Assembly (NCBI GenBank): GCA_961205875.1
Contig: OY540810.1
Coordinates: 434,001 to 498,000, forward strand
Source: Sialis fuliginosa
Taxonomy: Eukaryota > Arthropoda > Insecta > Megaloptera > Sialidae
Direction: 5' to 3'
DNA: 64,000 bases
Part shown: piece after piece, positions 22,350 to 34,987 of the stretch
Numbering within the stretch: the stretch's first letter is position 1
Layout of the letters: each line of letters opens with the position of its first letter
The notes under the pieces: model-generated
What the model was told of the DNA's origin: nothing
What the model saw: the letters and a program-made list of their open reading frames with translations, nothing else
The model's database searches: none
Translations under genes and position numbers: made by a program

Positions 22350-22545
22350 TTCACGTCAAGACAAACACTTTTCGTTCCGTGTCTGTCTGTCTGTCTGTCC
22401 GTCCGTCCGTGAGTCTGCCCCTGAATCTCTGGCAGGCAATTTATCTAAACACTATCGGTTTTTATTTAAATTGTTGAATAATTAACTACCTTTGGTGAAT
22501 TCGGCACGAGGAAGCACTGTGCATTTACTTGGCAGATGATTTTTT
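22350..22545 (+). mobile_element. Family B element, internally deleted
   Basis: Retains 'tttcacgtcaagacaaacac', the GTCT/GTCC tract (22379-22410) and then jumps to the terminal block ending 'catttacttggcagatg'. About 450 bp of the middle is missing compared with the copy at 30461. Confidence 0.7.
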
Positions 22546-23264
22546 AAATGTTGAAACTAATCAGCTGTAATTTTCAAACAGATGCTGTTATTGAAAAAAT
22601 AAAAATAACATTGAAAAGAAAAAAATCTACAGTTTTTAATAAAATGTTTGTGCGTCAATTTATTTTATTGATGAAAATTATGCTAAAATTACATCTATGT
22701 TGGGACACACTGTATATTTTTTTAATTCGGTTTTATTTTTTTTCTTAAAAAGTGTTTTTTTTATTTTTCCATTTTGAATGGCGTATCTTTGAAATCCATG
22801 GTCAGATTCTGATCAAATCTATATGGGACCATCTCAGGAATATTCTCTTTCAAACAAACAAAAAATCATCCAAATCGGTTTATATTATACATAAAAAAAT
22901 ATATATTGTTGAATTAAGAATCCCCTGTTTTTTTAAATCGGTTAAAAATCATAAATACTAAAATACGTCAGTTAAAAAATGTTGAGAACTTCTGACCCAG
23001 ATGAACACCAAAAAATATTACCCATGATTATATTTCTGTCGCCATGATAAAACAAATAGCAGAGAAATTCCTTAATAATGAACCAATTTGTTTACAACAG
23101 GAATACTTAATTTTGAATTAACCAAAAGGGCGCGCACTCGACATAAATCTAGACCATTATTGCAGTTAAGAAGTCGCATTAATCTAGCATGAAAATAAAC
23201 ACTGCGTGGATTATATTCCGGTAAAAAAGTTTATGTATGGAAGTTACGTTTTACAATACATATG
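22546..23264. repeat. Family Q dispersed segment and AT-rich spacer
   Basis: The part at about 22720-22900 matches 25850-26060 and, inverted, 45360-45600: 'gaatggcrtatctttgaaat', 'gtcagattctgatcaaat', 'atatgggaccatctcaggaa', 'caaacaaacaaaaaatc'. The origin is unknown; a non-LTR element tail is possible. The short frames at 22548-22748 and 22752-22961 lie in this repeat. Confidence 0.5.
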
Positions 23265-24012
23265 TGGCTGATTCTCAAAAAAAATCTAAATAGTTGTCCT
23301 TTCTGATTTCTATAAAACGAGATCGAAAATTAAAGTTAAGGAGATTCTCTTTGAAACTACATCACTAGGTGTACCAAATTCTATATTAATTTTATTTCAG
23401 TTATTATAAATTGTAAAAATATATTAAAATGTATACCTCAAAAATCATTCCCTCACTGTGTCCCAACCACCAAATTTAAATACATTTCTAATTTGTTTCG
23501 AAAAGTTTTCTAGAATGTGTTCATTTATAACAATATTCTCTATTTAAAAATGTACAACAGTAAGTAAAACACAAACAGAAAATAAATTTACAAGTATGTC
23601 CTTAAAAAACGAATCATTCCCTCACAATTTCTGTAACAGTGAAATTAGACCGTAATTTTAAATCTATCTGAACGCAGTGTTATTGTTTTTATAATGTGGC
23701 AATACTGACATTAAAAAAATAAATATGGCGAAAGGGCTGAGTGTTGAAGTGTATTGTTGAAATTGTTTTAAAGTATTATTATCCAAATTTACATTTTCGC
23801 TCGTCATTCCCTCACAAAGTACACTAAGCTATCATATCCTCACTTTTGAATTTTTGTTTTAACCCCCTTTAAAGTCAAAAATATTGGGGACCACTATAAC
23901 CCTTCAGAAAATTACCCTATGTTTTATTATATTTACGAAAGAAATTGTACATTATTAAAAAAAAAACACAATATAACAAAATCATTTTTCTACTTTTTTT
24001 GAGAATCAGCCA
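23265..24012. mobile_element. TIR element, TGGCTGATTCTCAAAAAAA ends
   Basis: 19-bp perfect inverted ends at 23265-23283 and about 23994-24012 enclose ~750 bp. The interior repeats the phrase 'tcattccctcac' at about 23447, 23624 and 23804, plus a variant at 23836. No protein is encoded. Superfamily not assigned. Confidence 0.65.
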
Positions 24013-24169
24013 TGTACATAGCAGTTTTAAATATAGAACAACATATGCAGGGCCGACAAAAGGGCGATGCAAATCATCGGGGCCCGGGCTACATTTATTA
24101 TTTAAAAAAATATAACTAAAAAATAATATCGAAAATTATTTGAATGATGAAATTTTAAAATAGTTCTGT

Positions 24170-24455
24170 TGATGACAGCTATAAGAATTTGTTTATGTTT
24201 TTTCTCCGGTAATGGACAAAATAAAACCAGTATGGGACACTTGTTAATGATTACAAAAGTTAAAATTATAAACAATGTGTTGCAGATGCTATGATAATAT
24301 AATAATTAATAAATAAATTACACTAATAATTAGTTTAAATGTTCACCATTTTGACACCTATTGGCCGATTGTCATCAAATTAAGCTGTTTTAAAGTTAAG
24401 TGTCTATAGATTATGTCCAACACTGGGATATTATCCAAGACTAGTGCCAGTACCT
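24170..24455 (-). mobile_element. Family A MITE, partial
   Basis: Family A body in minus orientation, ending 'tatccaagactagtgccagtacctta'. The distal part is missing. Confidence 0.65.
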
Positions 24456-25780
24456 TAGATATTTTTTTGCTATATGTATCTATACTTAGGTAGAACAATT
24501 TTATAATCATCCTAAGTAATTTAAATCTGTATTTTTCGGTAAGTTAAAAAGGTTAAAAATGTACTTTATAAATGTCGTGTTTCTGAAAAAAAAACATACA
24601 TATATTAAATTTAAAACAAAACGTTAGCAATCTGCTGATAGATTTTCGTTCATAAATAACATATTCTGTTGTGTTTTTCACTATAAATTCAAATTTTATG
24701 TCTTTGAATACAATCGATGGGCCACGGACCGTATTTTATCGAGTATAAAATATTTATTATTACAAAACATATTTGAAATAACTTATGCATATACATTTTG
24801 TCAAACAACTTTGATTTTATATTTAAAATACAGTATTTTATAATATATCTGTATCTGTTACGATTCTATAATATGGTTCCAAGACTTCTAGTATTTCAAA
24901 ATGATGCCTATTTAAAAAATATATATTTTATGATGTTTTTACGTGTCTCCTATTTCCAAAAAAATACTTATTTCTGCAGAAAATAAAGGTTTAATCACAA
25001 AAATTGACTCTTTTAAAACTAATTTTGAATTTGGCGCCAAAACGCTGGCAGGTGTCATGGCGCATATTTGTGACGTCACTCCTATGTAAACACTCATAAA
25101 TCCTTGTTCCATCGCTAACGTTTCTCGGTTTTAGTTTTGGTAACACAAAACTGAGCAAATTGATAATTTAAACCACTAAATAATTTATAAACAGTGCAGA
25201 TATTAATCAAACAGAAATGATGTTTACTTAGCCGTGACGTCATCCACTTTATCTAAGATGGCGGATTGCTGTATTTTGTGTTTTTATTTTAACAAAAATC
25301 ATATTAATCTCGCTTTTAATATAAAAATAAATACATTTTTTAGAATCTTTTTAACCTATTTCATTATTTAAAATCATAATTTCAGTGATATTTTGTTACT
25401 GGCATCATTCCTATTATTGCTTTAATATTAATCACATGTTACTGTTGATGTAAGAAAACGTATCATTTTTGAGTTAGAAAAAAAATCAAATTCTAGGTTT
25501 AGTCTTATAGTGCCCCTCTTGAAAAAAAAGTTCCGTACTTTCTGTATAGAAAAATATGTTACCCTATAATAAATAAGGTAACAAAAATCTTACTTTAATA
25601 AATAACGGACTTTCGGCTTCATCGAATACCCTCTCATCTAAATGAGTCCGTTATATCGAGGTTCTACTGTGTTTATTTATTTTAATTCTATGAACCACCT
25701 ATTTCCAAAGTTACAGTCCATTAGACTTTAAGAACTTAAAAAAAAAACATTGAAAAGTATATAATAATTTTTAACTGTTT
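24456..25780. other. Intergenic DNA, no gene seen
   Basis: The 62-codon frame at 24798-24986 has no recognisable content. A block at about 25030-25270 has several 'gacgtca' and 'ggcgcca/ggcgcat' words but no coding support. Confidence 0.45.
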
Positions 25781-25784
25781 TTCT

Positions 25785-26090
25785 ATTTCTTAAAAAGTTT
25801 TTTATTGGCTTGAGACGTACCCAAAAACTGTTAAATTTAATTATTATACAATTTTCAGTGTCTTTAAGATTTTATTTGAAGACGGTTTAATTTTGTCTTT
25901 AAAAGTTTTTTAGTTTTCTCTTTTGAATGGCATATCTTTGAAATCAATTGTCAGATTCTGATGAAATTTATATAGGACCACATCAGAAGTTTACTCTTTG
26001 AAACAAACAAAAAATCCACCAAATTGGTGTATATTTGTTGGAGATATGCTCGAAAATGTATATTGTCAAATTGAAAACCTCCCCATTCTT
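25785..26090 (+). repeat. Family Q dispersed segment
   Basis: Shares 'gaatggcatatctttgaaat', 'gtcagattctgatgaaattt' and 'aaacaaacaaaaaatccacc' with copies at about 22770 and (inverted) 45360-45600. Confidence 0.6.
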
Positions 26091-26877
26091 ATATGTTACA
26101 TAACGTTGGCAAATAATACAATTCAGAATACTCCACACAAACCAAGCAATACCGCACCCGAGAGTGGGGGTTAGGCTAGACCCCCCCCCTCCCCGAATTT
26201 ATCAATATAAATTATTTAGTTTAACAATTATGACAAATAAAAAATGAAAAAATAAAAAATAAAAAATTGACCCCCCATCGATTTTTTTCTGGGTACGCCA
26301 ACTATCAACAAATGAAGTTATAAATATCTATGACGCATTGCATGCAACAAAAAAAACAATGTCCTATTTGCGAACTATATAATTTTTATTTTATAAAGGA
26401 CATAATAAAAAAAAATTCGTATGATTTTTCTAAAAATATCCATTTCAATGTCAAATTTAAATACACAATTACAATTTTATTTTTAAAATAAGTAATTTTA
26501 CATCAGTACAATGTTTTTTTTTTAAAAACCAGTTGTATTATATAACAAATGAATAATCTCCAGTCACGGAAACCCAAAAATGCATGCAGACAATATGAAA
26601 ATTACCTTAGTAAAGAATCCAACATAAATATGTGAATTATAATGGTTTTATAAAAATTTAAATATTTCTTAATAATAACAATTACTTTATGGCTTTAACG
26701 GTACTGAACATGCTTCTTTTTGTTATTTTTTTTAGGTCGTAACATGTTAAATACATACTTGCCGTGAGCCTGGTTGGGAAGCTACAGATTTTTAACCCTT
26801 TAGTAACCACTTTAAACTTTAATGTTATTTATTACTCACACTAATGCGAAATTAACTCTTTCTATTTGTTTGTAACC

Positions 26878-26990
26878 TTTTCACGGCTAAACCGCTGAAC
26901 TGATTTTGATGAAATTTGGCTCGGAGATAGCTTGCATCCTTAGGAAGGGCATAGGATATTTGTAATCCCGAAAAAAATACAAATTCGCGG
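26878..26990 (-). repeat. Family R fragment
   Basis: 'cacggctaaaccgctgaactg', 'atagcttgcatccttaggaag' and 'atcccgaaaaaaatac' match the copy at 721-850. Confidence 0.6.
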
Positions 26991-27279
26991 ATAAAAGCAA
27001 AATTAACCATAATTAGTTAATCAGTTGTTTTCAAACCATGATAAATGTTAATTCTGAATTAATTTTCAATTTGTTAATGAACAATTCACTAAATATGATA
27101 ATTGTTTGCCTTATAAAATATATGATAACCCTGATTGTTTCTACTTTCATGTTCTGAAAGAAATGGAAGTATTGTAATACCATAAAAAAATCGTGTCTGA
27201 GAAAATGACAGATTCTGATTGTACTAACTTCAAAACTTAAAGAAAAGTTAATTAATTAATAAATAATATACGGTATCCG

Positions 27280-27580
27280 GCGAGTTTTTCGAAACACAAT
27301 TTTTCGAATCATAATTCTTCGAATGAACAATTTTTCGAAAAAATTAAGTTTTGGGTTTTTAAATTAAGTTTTTTACAAAATTTGATAAAGGTAGAAATGA
27401 GATGTTGTTCAAACATTAATTTAGTAAATAATTTTTACGAAATATATTTAAGTTGTATTTGCATGTTTTTTTGAAAGTTAGTTTAGTTTTTAGAAAAATT
27501 GAGTTTCGAAAAATTGTGTTTCGAAAGATTGTATTTCGAAAAATTATGTTTTGAAAAATTGTGTTCCGAAAAATTTACAC
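27280..27580. repeat. TTTCGAAAAATTGTG-type short tandem repeat with inverted partner
   Basis: About five degenerate 15-18-bp units around TTTCGAAAAATTGTG lie at 27500-27575. Inverted units lie at 27285-27345 (cacaatttttcgaatcataa). The repetitive 'FEKLCFE' peptide that can be read from 27499 is an artefact of this array. Confidence 0.7.
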
Positions 27581-27678
27581 CAAACCATAATATACAATCA
27601 ATATTTAAAATTAAAAATATGCAATACCTAATAATAAATGTTGACCGGTCAAAAACCTATCTCTCCCGTCATTATCCA

Positions 27679-27724
27679 CACACACACACACAGACAGACA
27701 GACAGACACACAGACACACAAATA
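27679..27724. repeat. (CA)n(GACA)n compound microsatellite
   Basis: CA repeats followed by cagacagacagacagaca and more CA; the complement of the GTCT tracts elsewhere. Confidence 0.8.
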
Positions 27725-27911
27725 GGCATTCACATCTTCAACATTCAATCAGTTATAATGTCTTTCGCAGTGCCAACAAAAGAGGAGAGAACAAAAAAAA
27801 AAAACCACGCAGTGCGAGCGTAGCAATTTACAATATTATCTACATATACACTGTGATGTGCAGTAATGTACACCAGTGCTTCTAAACCAGTGGCATTTAA
27901 TATATATTATA

Positions 27912-28967
27912 TAAGGTACTGGCACCAGTTATGGCCGATATAACACCAACGTTTACTGTTTTTGTAATTGAGGGGTTTGCAGCAACAACGAGTTAACTCC
28001 ATTTTTAGGCCAAACAGAGTTAACAACTGTTTCTTGGGGGAAAAATCATTCTTTCGTTTGGTTCAACAAAGAGTTACCTAACGTTGATAGTTCTCAAGGT
28101 ATCCGCTAAAATTCATTCGTTTGGGTCAAAATGGAGTTAACTTCAGAAGCTGACTCTTTTTTGGGCATAGAATTTAGTTAGTACACTCGTTACTGTGTTC
28201 TTTCTTGAAATAAACCAATTTTCTTGAAAATTGTTCTTATTCAATGCTTCCTTTTTAAAAAGAAAATAATTTTCAACTATTTGGGCCAAAAAGGAGTTAA
28301 CTCCAGAATAAAATTGACACTAGAATTACGAATTTGACGAATTTCTCAATGGAATTTGGCCAAAACATGAAGTGGTAGGTGACAAATAATTGGACGGAAG
28401 ACAAAGGCGATTTAAATACATTCTGCATTTTTTTAACAGTTTTTTCTATTTTCCCACAAATTATAAAAACTGGAGTTAACTCCTTGTTGCTGCATACCCC
28501 TCAATTCTCATGAACTCGTGTTACTAATAAAACAAGTAACCCTTTATTTAATCAATTTAATTACCAAAGTCACCAAATATAGTTTGTTTTATAAATTATA
28601 GTCTTTTATTTTGTTCATGTTTTCTCTCCAGTAATGGATAAAGTAAAACCAGTAATGAGCACGCAGTGATGGACACTTACTAGTGATAAGTACTACGACA
28701 CAAAATATATAAAAGAAATAATCGTCATTGCTATGATAATATATTAATGAATAAATAAATTATACTAATAATTAGTTAAAATGTCCACCATTTTGACAGC
28801 TATTGGCCTCATGTGATGAAATCACGCTGTAAGACAGTTAAATGTATATAGATTAATATTCAGAAATGGCAGTAATCAAATATCAACACATATTTTTAAT
28901 TCAGTACATTTAATTTAAAAAATAGCCATTACTGGGGCCATATCCAAGACTGGTGCCAGTACCTTAG
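27912..28967 (-). mobile_element. Family A MITE carrying a nested insertion
   Basis: Left end AAGGTACTGGCACCAGTTAT and right end 'caagactggtgccagtacctta' are both present, with TA outside. The body is split at 27966-28507 by another element. Removing that insert joins 'tttttgtaatt' to 'ctcatgaactcgtgttact', as in the uninterrupted copy at 9503. Confidence 0.75.
27970..28503. mobile_element. Nested TIR element with AATT flanks
   Basis: The ends are inverted repeats of about 30 bp with few mismatches: GAGGGGTTTGCAGCAACAAC then 'gagttaactcca', mirrored by 'tggagttaactccttgttgctgcatacccctc'. AATT is present on both sides (27966-27969, 28504-28507) and only once in the uninserted homologue, so it is a 4-bp target duplication or part of one. 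The interior repeats 'gagttaactcc' several times. No protein is encoded. Confidence 0.75.
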
Positions 28968-28973
28968 TACTGG

Positions 28974-29164
28974 AAAAACGGAGAAACTGTGGTTTGTTAG
29001 TCACTTAAACTAAAAATATACATCTTAACCACAATAAAACAACACGTGTTTCGACTTCACAAGAAGTCCTCACCAGGAGCCTAACAGTTGCAGACTGTTG
29101 AGGACTTCTTGTGAAGTCGAAACACGTGTATTGTGGTTAAGGTGTATATTTTTATTCCAGTACC
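28974..29164. mobile_element. Family F foldback element, copy 2
   Basis: Inverted arms around 'gagcctaacagttgcagac' carry ACACGTGTTTCGACTTCACA and its complement. It lies directly beside the right end of the family A element. Confidence 0.7.
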
Positions 29165-30460
29165 TTAGGTTTTGACGATCAGTCAATATCAAAATACGTT
29201 TTTGAAAGGTCGTATCTTTTTACTGCATCAAGTCAGACTCTTGAATTTTTTACAGAACTACGGGCCTGTAGACCTCAGTATTCGATATTAATTTCAACTT
29301 GTTACCTCTAGCCATTCCTGAGAAAAATCATTTAGTCGAACAAAAATTCATTTTTTTTTATTCTAAAGTACGGAACTCTAAAAAAAACTGTAATGACAGT
29401 TTGACGACCACTGTTTCACACTCTCAAATACAGGCGGCTGTAGCCCAGGGGGTGGATGATTCTACTTCATACATACATTTCTCCAGGACCTGCATTAACA
29501 TAATGTCAACACGTATGTATATTATTGAGTAATGTATATTTGTAGGTATAGTGGGTTACACCGCACGCATGTACACTTGTATGTATGTTCGTATGTAAGG
29601 ACTCGCGGGAGAGACTCAACCGGAAATACATAAATCCACACCAGTGATATTTATGACGTGTTTTTATACATACCATTACTTTATATGGATATATATATAT
29701 TTGTGGTTATGATACCTTTGCTAACAAACTAATGTGCAAATATGTGTATATAATATAACAGTGGTATTCAAACTTTGTCGACTCACGTAACCCTCCGAAC
29801 TATAAGGTTTTTGCGGGTGTAGAAATTTATTCAATTTAAATTTCTATATACCCAGTTTTTAATATAATTTGGTGCCATTTTGTTTTTATTTAAAAAACGG
29901 TTGCAGTTACGATTTATGTAATATCGAGAGATTGAATTTGTAGAGGAAAAAATTATCTTTAAAACATATTTTTTTGTTTTATTCGGCGCTTAATAGATTA
30001 TGAAAAAATTAACATCCAAAATAAAATTTTTAAATACATCATTTTTTTTACATGGAACCTATTAACCGCGTAAATTGAGAGATTACTGTGCATAGTTTTT
30101 CTGAATAGTCCTTTAATATATTTTATAATTTTCCTTTTAATTAATATACACAAATTAATATTTACAGATACCTATATCATCTGATAAAAAAATTATAATA
30201 CATAAATAGAAAGAACGAATTTAATTTTAAAATAAAAATTAAATTTGTATTCAGAGTACGATTTGAATTTCTTATGAATTCCCGATGTTTTACATAATTG
30301 TATGAATTCCCTAACCTGTCAGGAGTAAAAACCACGACCTTTATTCAGTGGCGTGGTCAGAAATAATGCCTAGAGGGAAAAAATATCATATACAATTTAA
30401 AAAATCATTATTCAAGTATCAAAATAAATTGTAAAATCTGATAGGTAGTAAATTCTTTTA
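29165..30460. other. Intergenic DNA, no gene seen
   Basis: AT-rich. The 77-codon frame at 29299-29532 has no recognisable domain or splice context. Confidence 0.45.
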
Positions 30461-31244
30461 CTTCCTCGCAATATCGAAGATACGAGAAGCTTTGTGATCG
30501 TTTCATTGGGACAAAAAAAAATGTTCTCCGATTTCAAAATTTTGAATTTATCTTTCCGTTTCACGTCAAGACAAACAATTTTCGTTCCGTGTCTGTCTAT
30601 CCGTCTGTCTGTCACACGCATAACTCATGAACCACTGCACCGATATTAATGAAACTTGGTCGGATGGTTGGGTCTGGATTGAGGACGGTCCCATTTCAAA
30701 ATCATCAAAATCGTGTGTAAGGGGGAGGGGTGACATCCCAATATATTTATTTTTTCAAGATATCTCAAAAACGACACATGTTACGTGAAAATTTTATAGA
30801 ATATTTTTTGTAGAGCATTAAATTTCCTATAATATGGGGCTACAACGTTTGTTGTAAAATATTCATTTACAAAGATTTATCTCAATTTATTTTAAAAATT
30901 CGTATTTTGTTTTTCTAAATTGATATTTTCTATGACATGTTAAATGTCATGTTGACGTTTTAACTATCATTTTGACGTTTTAAATGTCATTTTGACATTT
31001 GCTTAAATTTAGATTTAGATTGAAATTGTCAAAAAATTAAAAATATACGAAAAAATAATCAGGTGCGTTTTAAGAAACATTTCGAACTAATATTTTTTAG
31101 TAAAATTGTATAAAAATTAAATGGTTAACCAATTCCAGGCAATTTATATAAACACTATCGGTTTTTATTTAAATTGTTGAATAATTAACTACCTTTGGTG
31201 AATTTAACACGAGGAAGCACTGTGCATTTATTTGGCAGATGTTT
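30461..31244 (+). mobile_element. Family B element, near full length
   Basis: Starts GCTTCCTCGCAATATCGAAG, has (GTCT)n at about 30590-30612 and 'gggggaggggtgacatcc', and ends 'tttatttggcagatg'. It has an extra short triplication of 'tgacrttttaactatcatt' around 30945-31000. Confidence 0.75.
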
Positions 31245-31584
31245 TTCGATGAGTAAAACACAAAAAGCCCGTATTTTAAATTGAATGAAATTCTGGAAAC
31301 GCCCCTGCCTCATTTAAGGAGAAATTCATATTTTCACAAATCAGTGAATATTTGAACATGGATCGAACGTTTTTTGCAATTCTGTTTAGTCATGTCAATA
31401 AATTCCTACATTTTTAACATTCCACATTTTTGAGAATAAATAATATTTCCAAATAAGCGCATTCATTTGTCGTAATTTCCATTTTTCTCAATTTAAATTT
31501 TGTGCTTTACGAAGCAAAAAAATCGAATTTGATAAAATTTTATTTTGTTTTTTATTACTATTATTGTTGCAATAACAAAATCAC

Positions 31585-31673
31585 TTTTAGAAGGGCCCTG
31601 AAGATGTCCACTACAATGTGTGACGAAACGTTGACCAAAACACGACGCTGCTTACACCCAGAAGCCAAGATTC
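31585..31673 (+). mobile_element. Family E element, right half
   Basis: 'gaagggccctgaagatgtcc' then 'acaatgtgtgacgaaacgttg' and the terminal 'cttacacccagaagccaaga'. The left terminus is absent. The frame at 31502-31714 is spurious. Confidence 0.65.
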
Positions 31674-31802
31674 ATTATTGTTGCAATAGTTTCATTATTT
31701 TTAACACTGACTAATTTGTTCGACTGTCTGTCTGTCTGTCAATTCCTTTTTTTCTCAAAAGACTACAGTCTCATAGTCCTGTAAAAAATCAAATTTCTAA
31801 CT

Positions 31803-32279
31803 TTCTAAGTAAATGCACAGTGCTTCCTCGTGCTAAATTCACCAAAGGTAGTTAATTATTCAACAATTTAAATAAAAACCGATAGTGTTTATATAAATTG
31901 CCTGGAATTGGTTAACCATTTAATTTTTATACAATTTTACTAAAAAATATTAGTTCGAAATTTTTCTCAAGACACACCTGATTATTTTTTCGTATATTTT
32001 TAATTTTTTGACATGTCAATTCAGAAAAACAAAACACGAATTTTTAAAATAAATTGAGATAAATCTTTGTAAGGGAATATTTTACAACAAACGTTGTAGA
32101 CCCATATTATAGAAAATTTAATGCTCTACAAAAAATATTCTATAAAATTTTCACGTAACATGTGTCGTTCTTGAGATATCTTGAAAAAATAAATCGAAAT
32201 GAAATCGGAGAATATTTTTTTGTCTCATTCTAAAACGATCACAAAGCTTCTCGTATCTTCGATATTGCGGGGAAGCAAA
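31803..32279 (-). mobile_element. Family B element, reverse orientation, truncated
   Basis: Starts 'taagtaaatgcacagtgctt' and ends 'cttcgatattgcggggaagc'. The GTCT tract and its surroundings are missing. It lies about 560 bp from the copy at 30461 in opposite orientation, making an inverted pair. Confidence 0.7.
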
Positions 32280-33065
32280 AATATGGCGTATTTTAATACT
32301 GACAGATAGAGTATTTCCCATAGACCTAGAATCTTGAAATTTGGTACGAAGGAAGATCTCATAGCCCAAGTAAAGAAAAAAATCCAAAAATTATTAATTT
32401 CTAATTCTATGTGGGGAAATTACGTGACAAACGGTTTCTTTGATACAACCTCTACGTAAAGACACCTCCATTATCAACGTAAATTATTATTTTATATAAC
32501 GGTACGGAACACTCAGGGCGCAAATCCTACTCGCACTTGTCCATCTTTGTATTTATATTTTGATTAAAATATTATTAATTCTTTGGATGGTAACATTTAC
32601 AGATGACCGCGGAAGCCTTCCATATGTTATACTGTCAATATGTTTTCCATTTCCATTTGAATTATCTGTTTCTAGTAGCGTTGATATATTGAACAGAATA
32701 CGTATGTGACTTCAAAAACATAAATATAAACTAAAAATAAAAACACTATAAATAATTCTAGTGTCACGTTAAAGCTTTCAAACTTTATGTGTATATATAC
32801 ACATCTACGTTTACTTAACTCTGTCATATGTAAACGAATTTACTCGTTCTAGAACAAATTGGCATAGAAAGAAATCGCGGAATGGGGCATTCATAAAATC
32901 GTACTCCATTTTTATAAACAGATTTATTTTAAATATTTTCAAATATTTAAATATATATACCCTATTTGATTTAAGAATGCAGTGGTTTCCGGTGTTTTTA
33001 ACGGTACGAATCGTGCATTTTACCGTCAAAAATCACGGCAACCAATACATTCTTAAATAAAATAG
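32280..33065. other. Intergenic DNA, no gene seen
   Basis: No supported exon. 'gatttaagaatgcagtggtttccggt' (32968) returns inverted near 33035 ('ggcaaccaatacattcttaaat'), a small imperfect inverted repeat. Confidence 0.4.
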
Positions 33066-33606
33066 AGTATAGTCTAGGATATGACCCCAGTTATGGCTAT
33101 GTTTTAATTAAATGTACTGAATTAGAAATATTTGTTGATATTTGATTACTACCATTTCTGAATATTAATCTATATACATTTAACTGTCTTACAGCGTGAT
33201 TTCATCAGCTGTCAAAATGGTGGACATTTCAACTAATTATTAGTATAATTTATTTATTAATTATTATATTATCATAGCAACTGCAACACATTGTTTCAAA
33301 TATGACGATTCTTTCTTTTATATATTTTGTGTCGTAGTACTTATCATTAGCAAGTGTCCATCACTGCGTTCTCATTACTGGTTTAACTTTATCCATTACT
33401 GGAGAAAAAACATAAACAAAATAAAAGGCTATAATTTAAAAAATAAACTATATTTGCGGACTTTGGTAATTAAATTGATTAAATAAAAAGTTACTTGTTT
33501 TATTAGTAACATGAGTTCATGATAATTACAAAAAAACAAGCCCATTAATCCAAAAAAAAACGAAAACTTACTCTTATAGCGGCCATAACTGGTGCCTTTA
33601 CCTTAT
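33066..33606 (+). mobile_element. Family A MITE, long copy
   Basis: Runs from 'ggatatgaccccagttatgg' through all internal blocks to 'ccataactggtgcctttacctta'. The outermost left terminus is degraded. Confidence 0.7.
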
Positions 33607-33978
33607 ATAAAATTTATAAATGCGAAAGTAGCTCTGTCTGTTTTGCTTTGTATTCTAGATAAAACTAGTTATTTTTATAAGTACATGTTCTACGAGAATT
33701 ACGTGTTAAAAGAAACCGCGAAGGGGGATTCTAATAAAACATTTTAAAAAAAACGCATTTTTCAATTGGAAATTGAAAATTTTGACAATGATACTTTGTA
33801 TTACGCTAGATCAAAAGTTGTCATTTGAACTACAAGTGCTTTTTTATAAAATAAAATAAAAATAGTATCAACTTGAGACAATTTAATTGGAGAATTCATT
33901 TATAATTAGTTAGTTAGCGACAACAATTTGTCATCATTTAAAAAAAAAATCATTCAGATTATTGTAATCTGAAACTTA

Positions 33979-34133
33979 CTTTAAGAACAATGAATATTTC
34001 GGGGGGGGGGGGGGGGTTATAATCACAAAAAAGGTCATTCAATTCAAATAATTTCATATATTTTAAAAACATAAAATATTTCGGGAGGGGGGTTTCGACC
34101 CCAAACCCCCCTCCCCGTTCCTACGCCACTGAA
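33979..34133 (+). mobile_element. hAT MITE fragment (empty-site homologue of 15196-15813)
   Basis: 'aatatttcgggggg', 'gttataatcacaaaaaagg' and 'tttcgaccccaaa', then the terminus 'tcctacgccactg', match the right part of the 15196 element. The Tc1-like insert is absent. Confidence 0.75.
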
Positions 34134-34985
34134 CACACCTATGCATTTGATAACATATACCTGACATTTACATATTATATGCAACAGCTCAGCATAATAT
34201 GTATTATAGCATAACAATTATATGTACATTCTTATAACCTAATTGATTTGCAAACATGGCAAATGCCATACTAACCTCATAAAGTCATGGGGGCAAATAA
34301 GGCCCACTTTAAGCCATTTGTTCCCGCGTTCACTTTTTGTCAATATCAAATGAAATAATTGTAAGTATAACTTAATTATACTTACTGTGAAAATATAAAT
34401 CTATTGTCAATTTTTAGCAACAGAATTGATTAAGATACAAAATCAAATATATGTCACTAAAATCGATTTTGAGTTTTCTGTACTCGGATGAGTACAACGG
34501 GTACAAATGGCTTAATTAAAAATATTCAGAATTTTAGTATTTAAATACATATGTTCAACTTGATATACTTTCTTATACATTATACATTAGTATAAGTAAG
34601 TATAGTGAAGCCGATTTTTTTCGAACTCTGGATTTTGACGGAATTATCTACATATTTTGACCTTTTTTCGCCATGATGTCTGTGTGTCTGTCTGTCGGTC
34701 TATAAGCGCTGTAACTCAAATACGACAAATCGTAGAAGGGTGATATTTTATATGTAAGATTTATTTTTGGCTGGGAAGAAAACGTCCTATTTTTGAAAAC
34801 GATCTTTCAACCGGAGAATTTTTGAATTTTTTAATTTTTCGAATTACTCTGAAACAGTGCGAAATAGAGAAAAATGGTCAAATTAAAAAATGTAGGTGAT
34901 ATCTATATCTATAATTTATGTTCTATTCATTTTTTCGTAAAAACGAATTTTTGAAGGAAAAAAAATTTATTATAATTCAAATGGT
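34134..34985. other. Intergenic DNA, no gene seen
   Basis: Contains a GTCT tract near 34680 and 'gctgtaactcaaatacgaca', a phrase type common in dispersed insect repeats. No coding support. Confidence 0.4.
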
Positions 34986-34987
34986 TC

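Noticed and set aside
22497..22512. GAATTCGGCACGAGG, identical to a classic cDNA-library adaptor, suggesting vector contamination
   Set aside because: It lies inside a family B element whose other copies read gaatttagcacgagg or gaatttaacacgagg at the same place. The match is a chance variant of the repeat.
27499..27885. 128-codon frame with FEKLCFE repeats
   Set aside because: Made of a degenerate short tandem repeat followed by a CA/GACA microsatellite.
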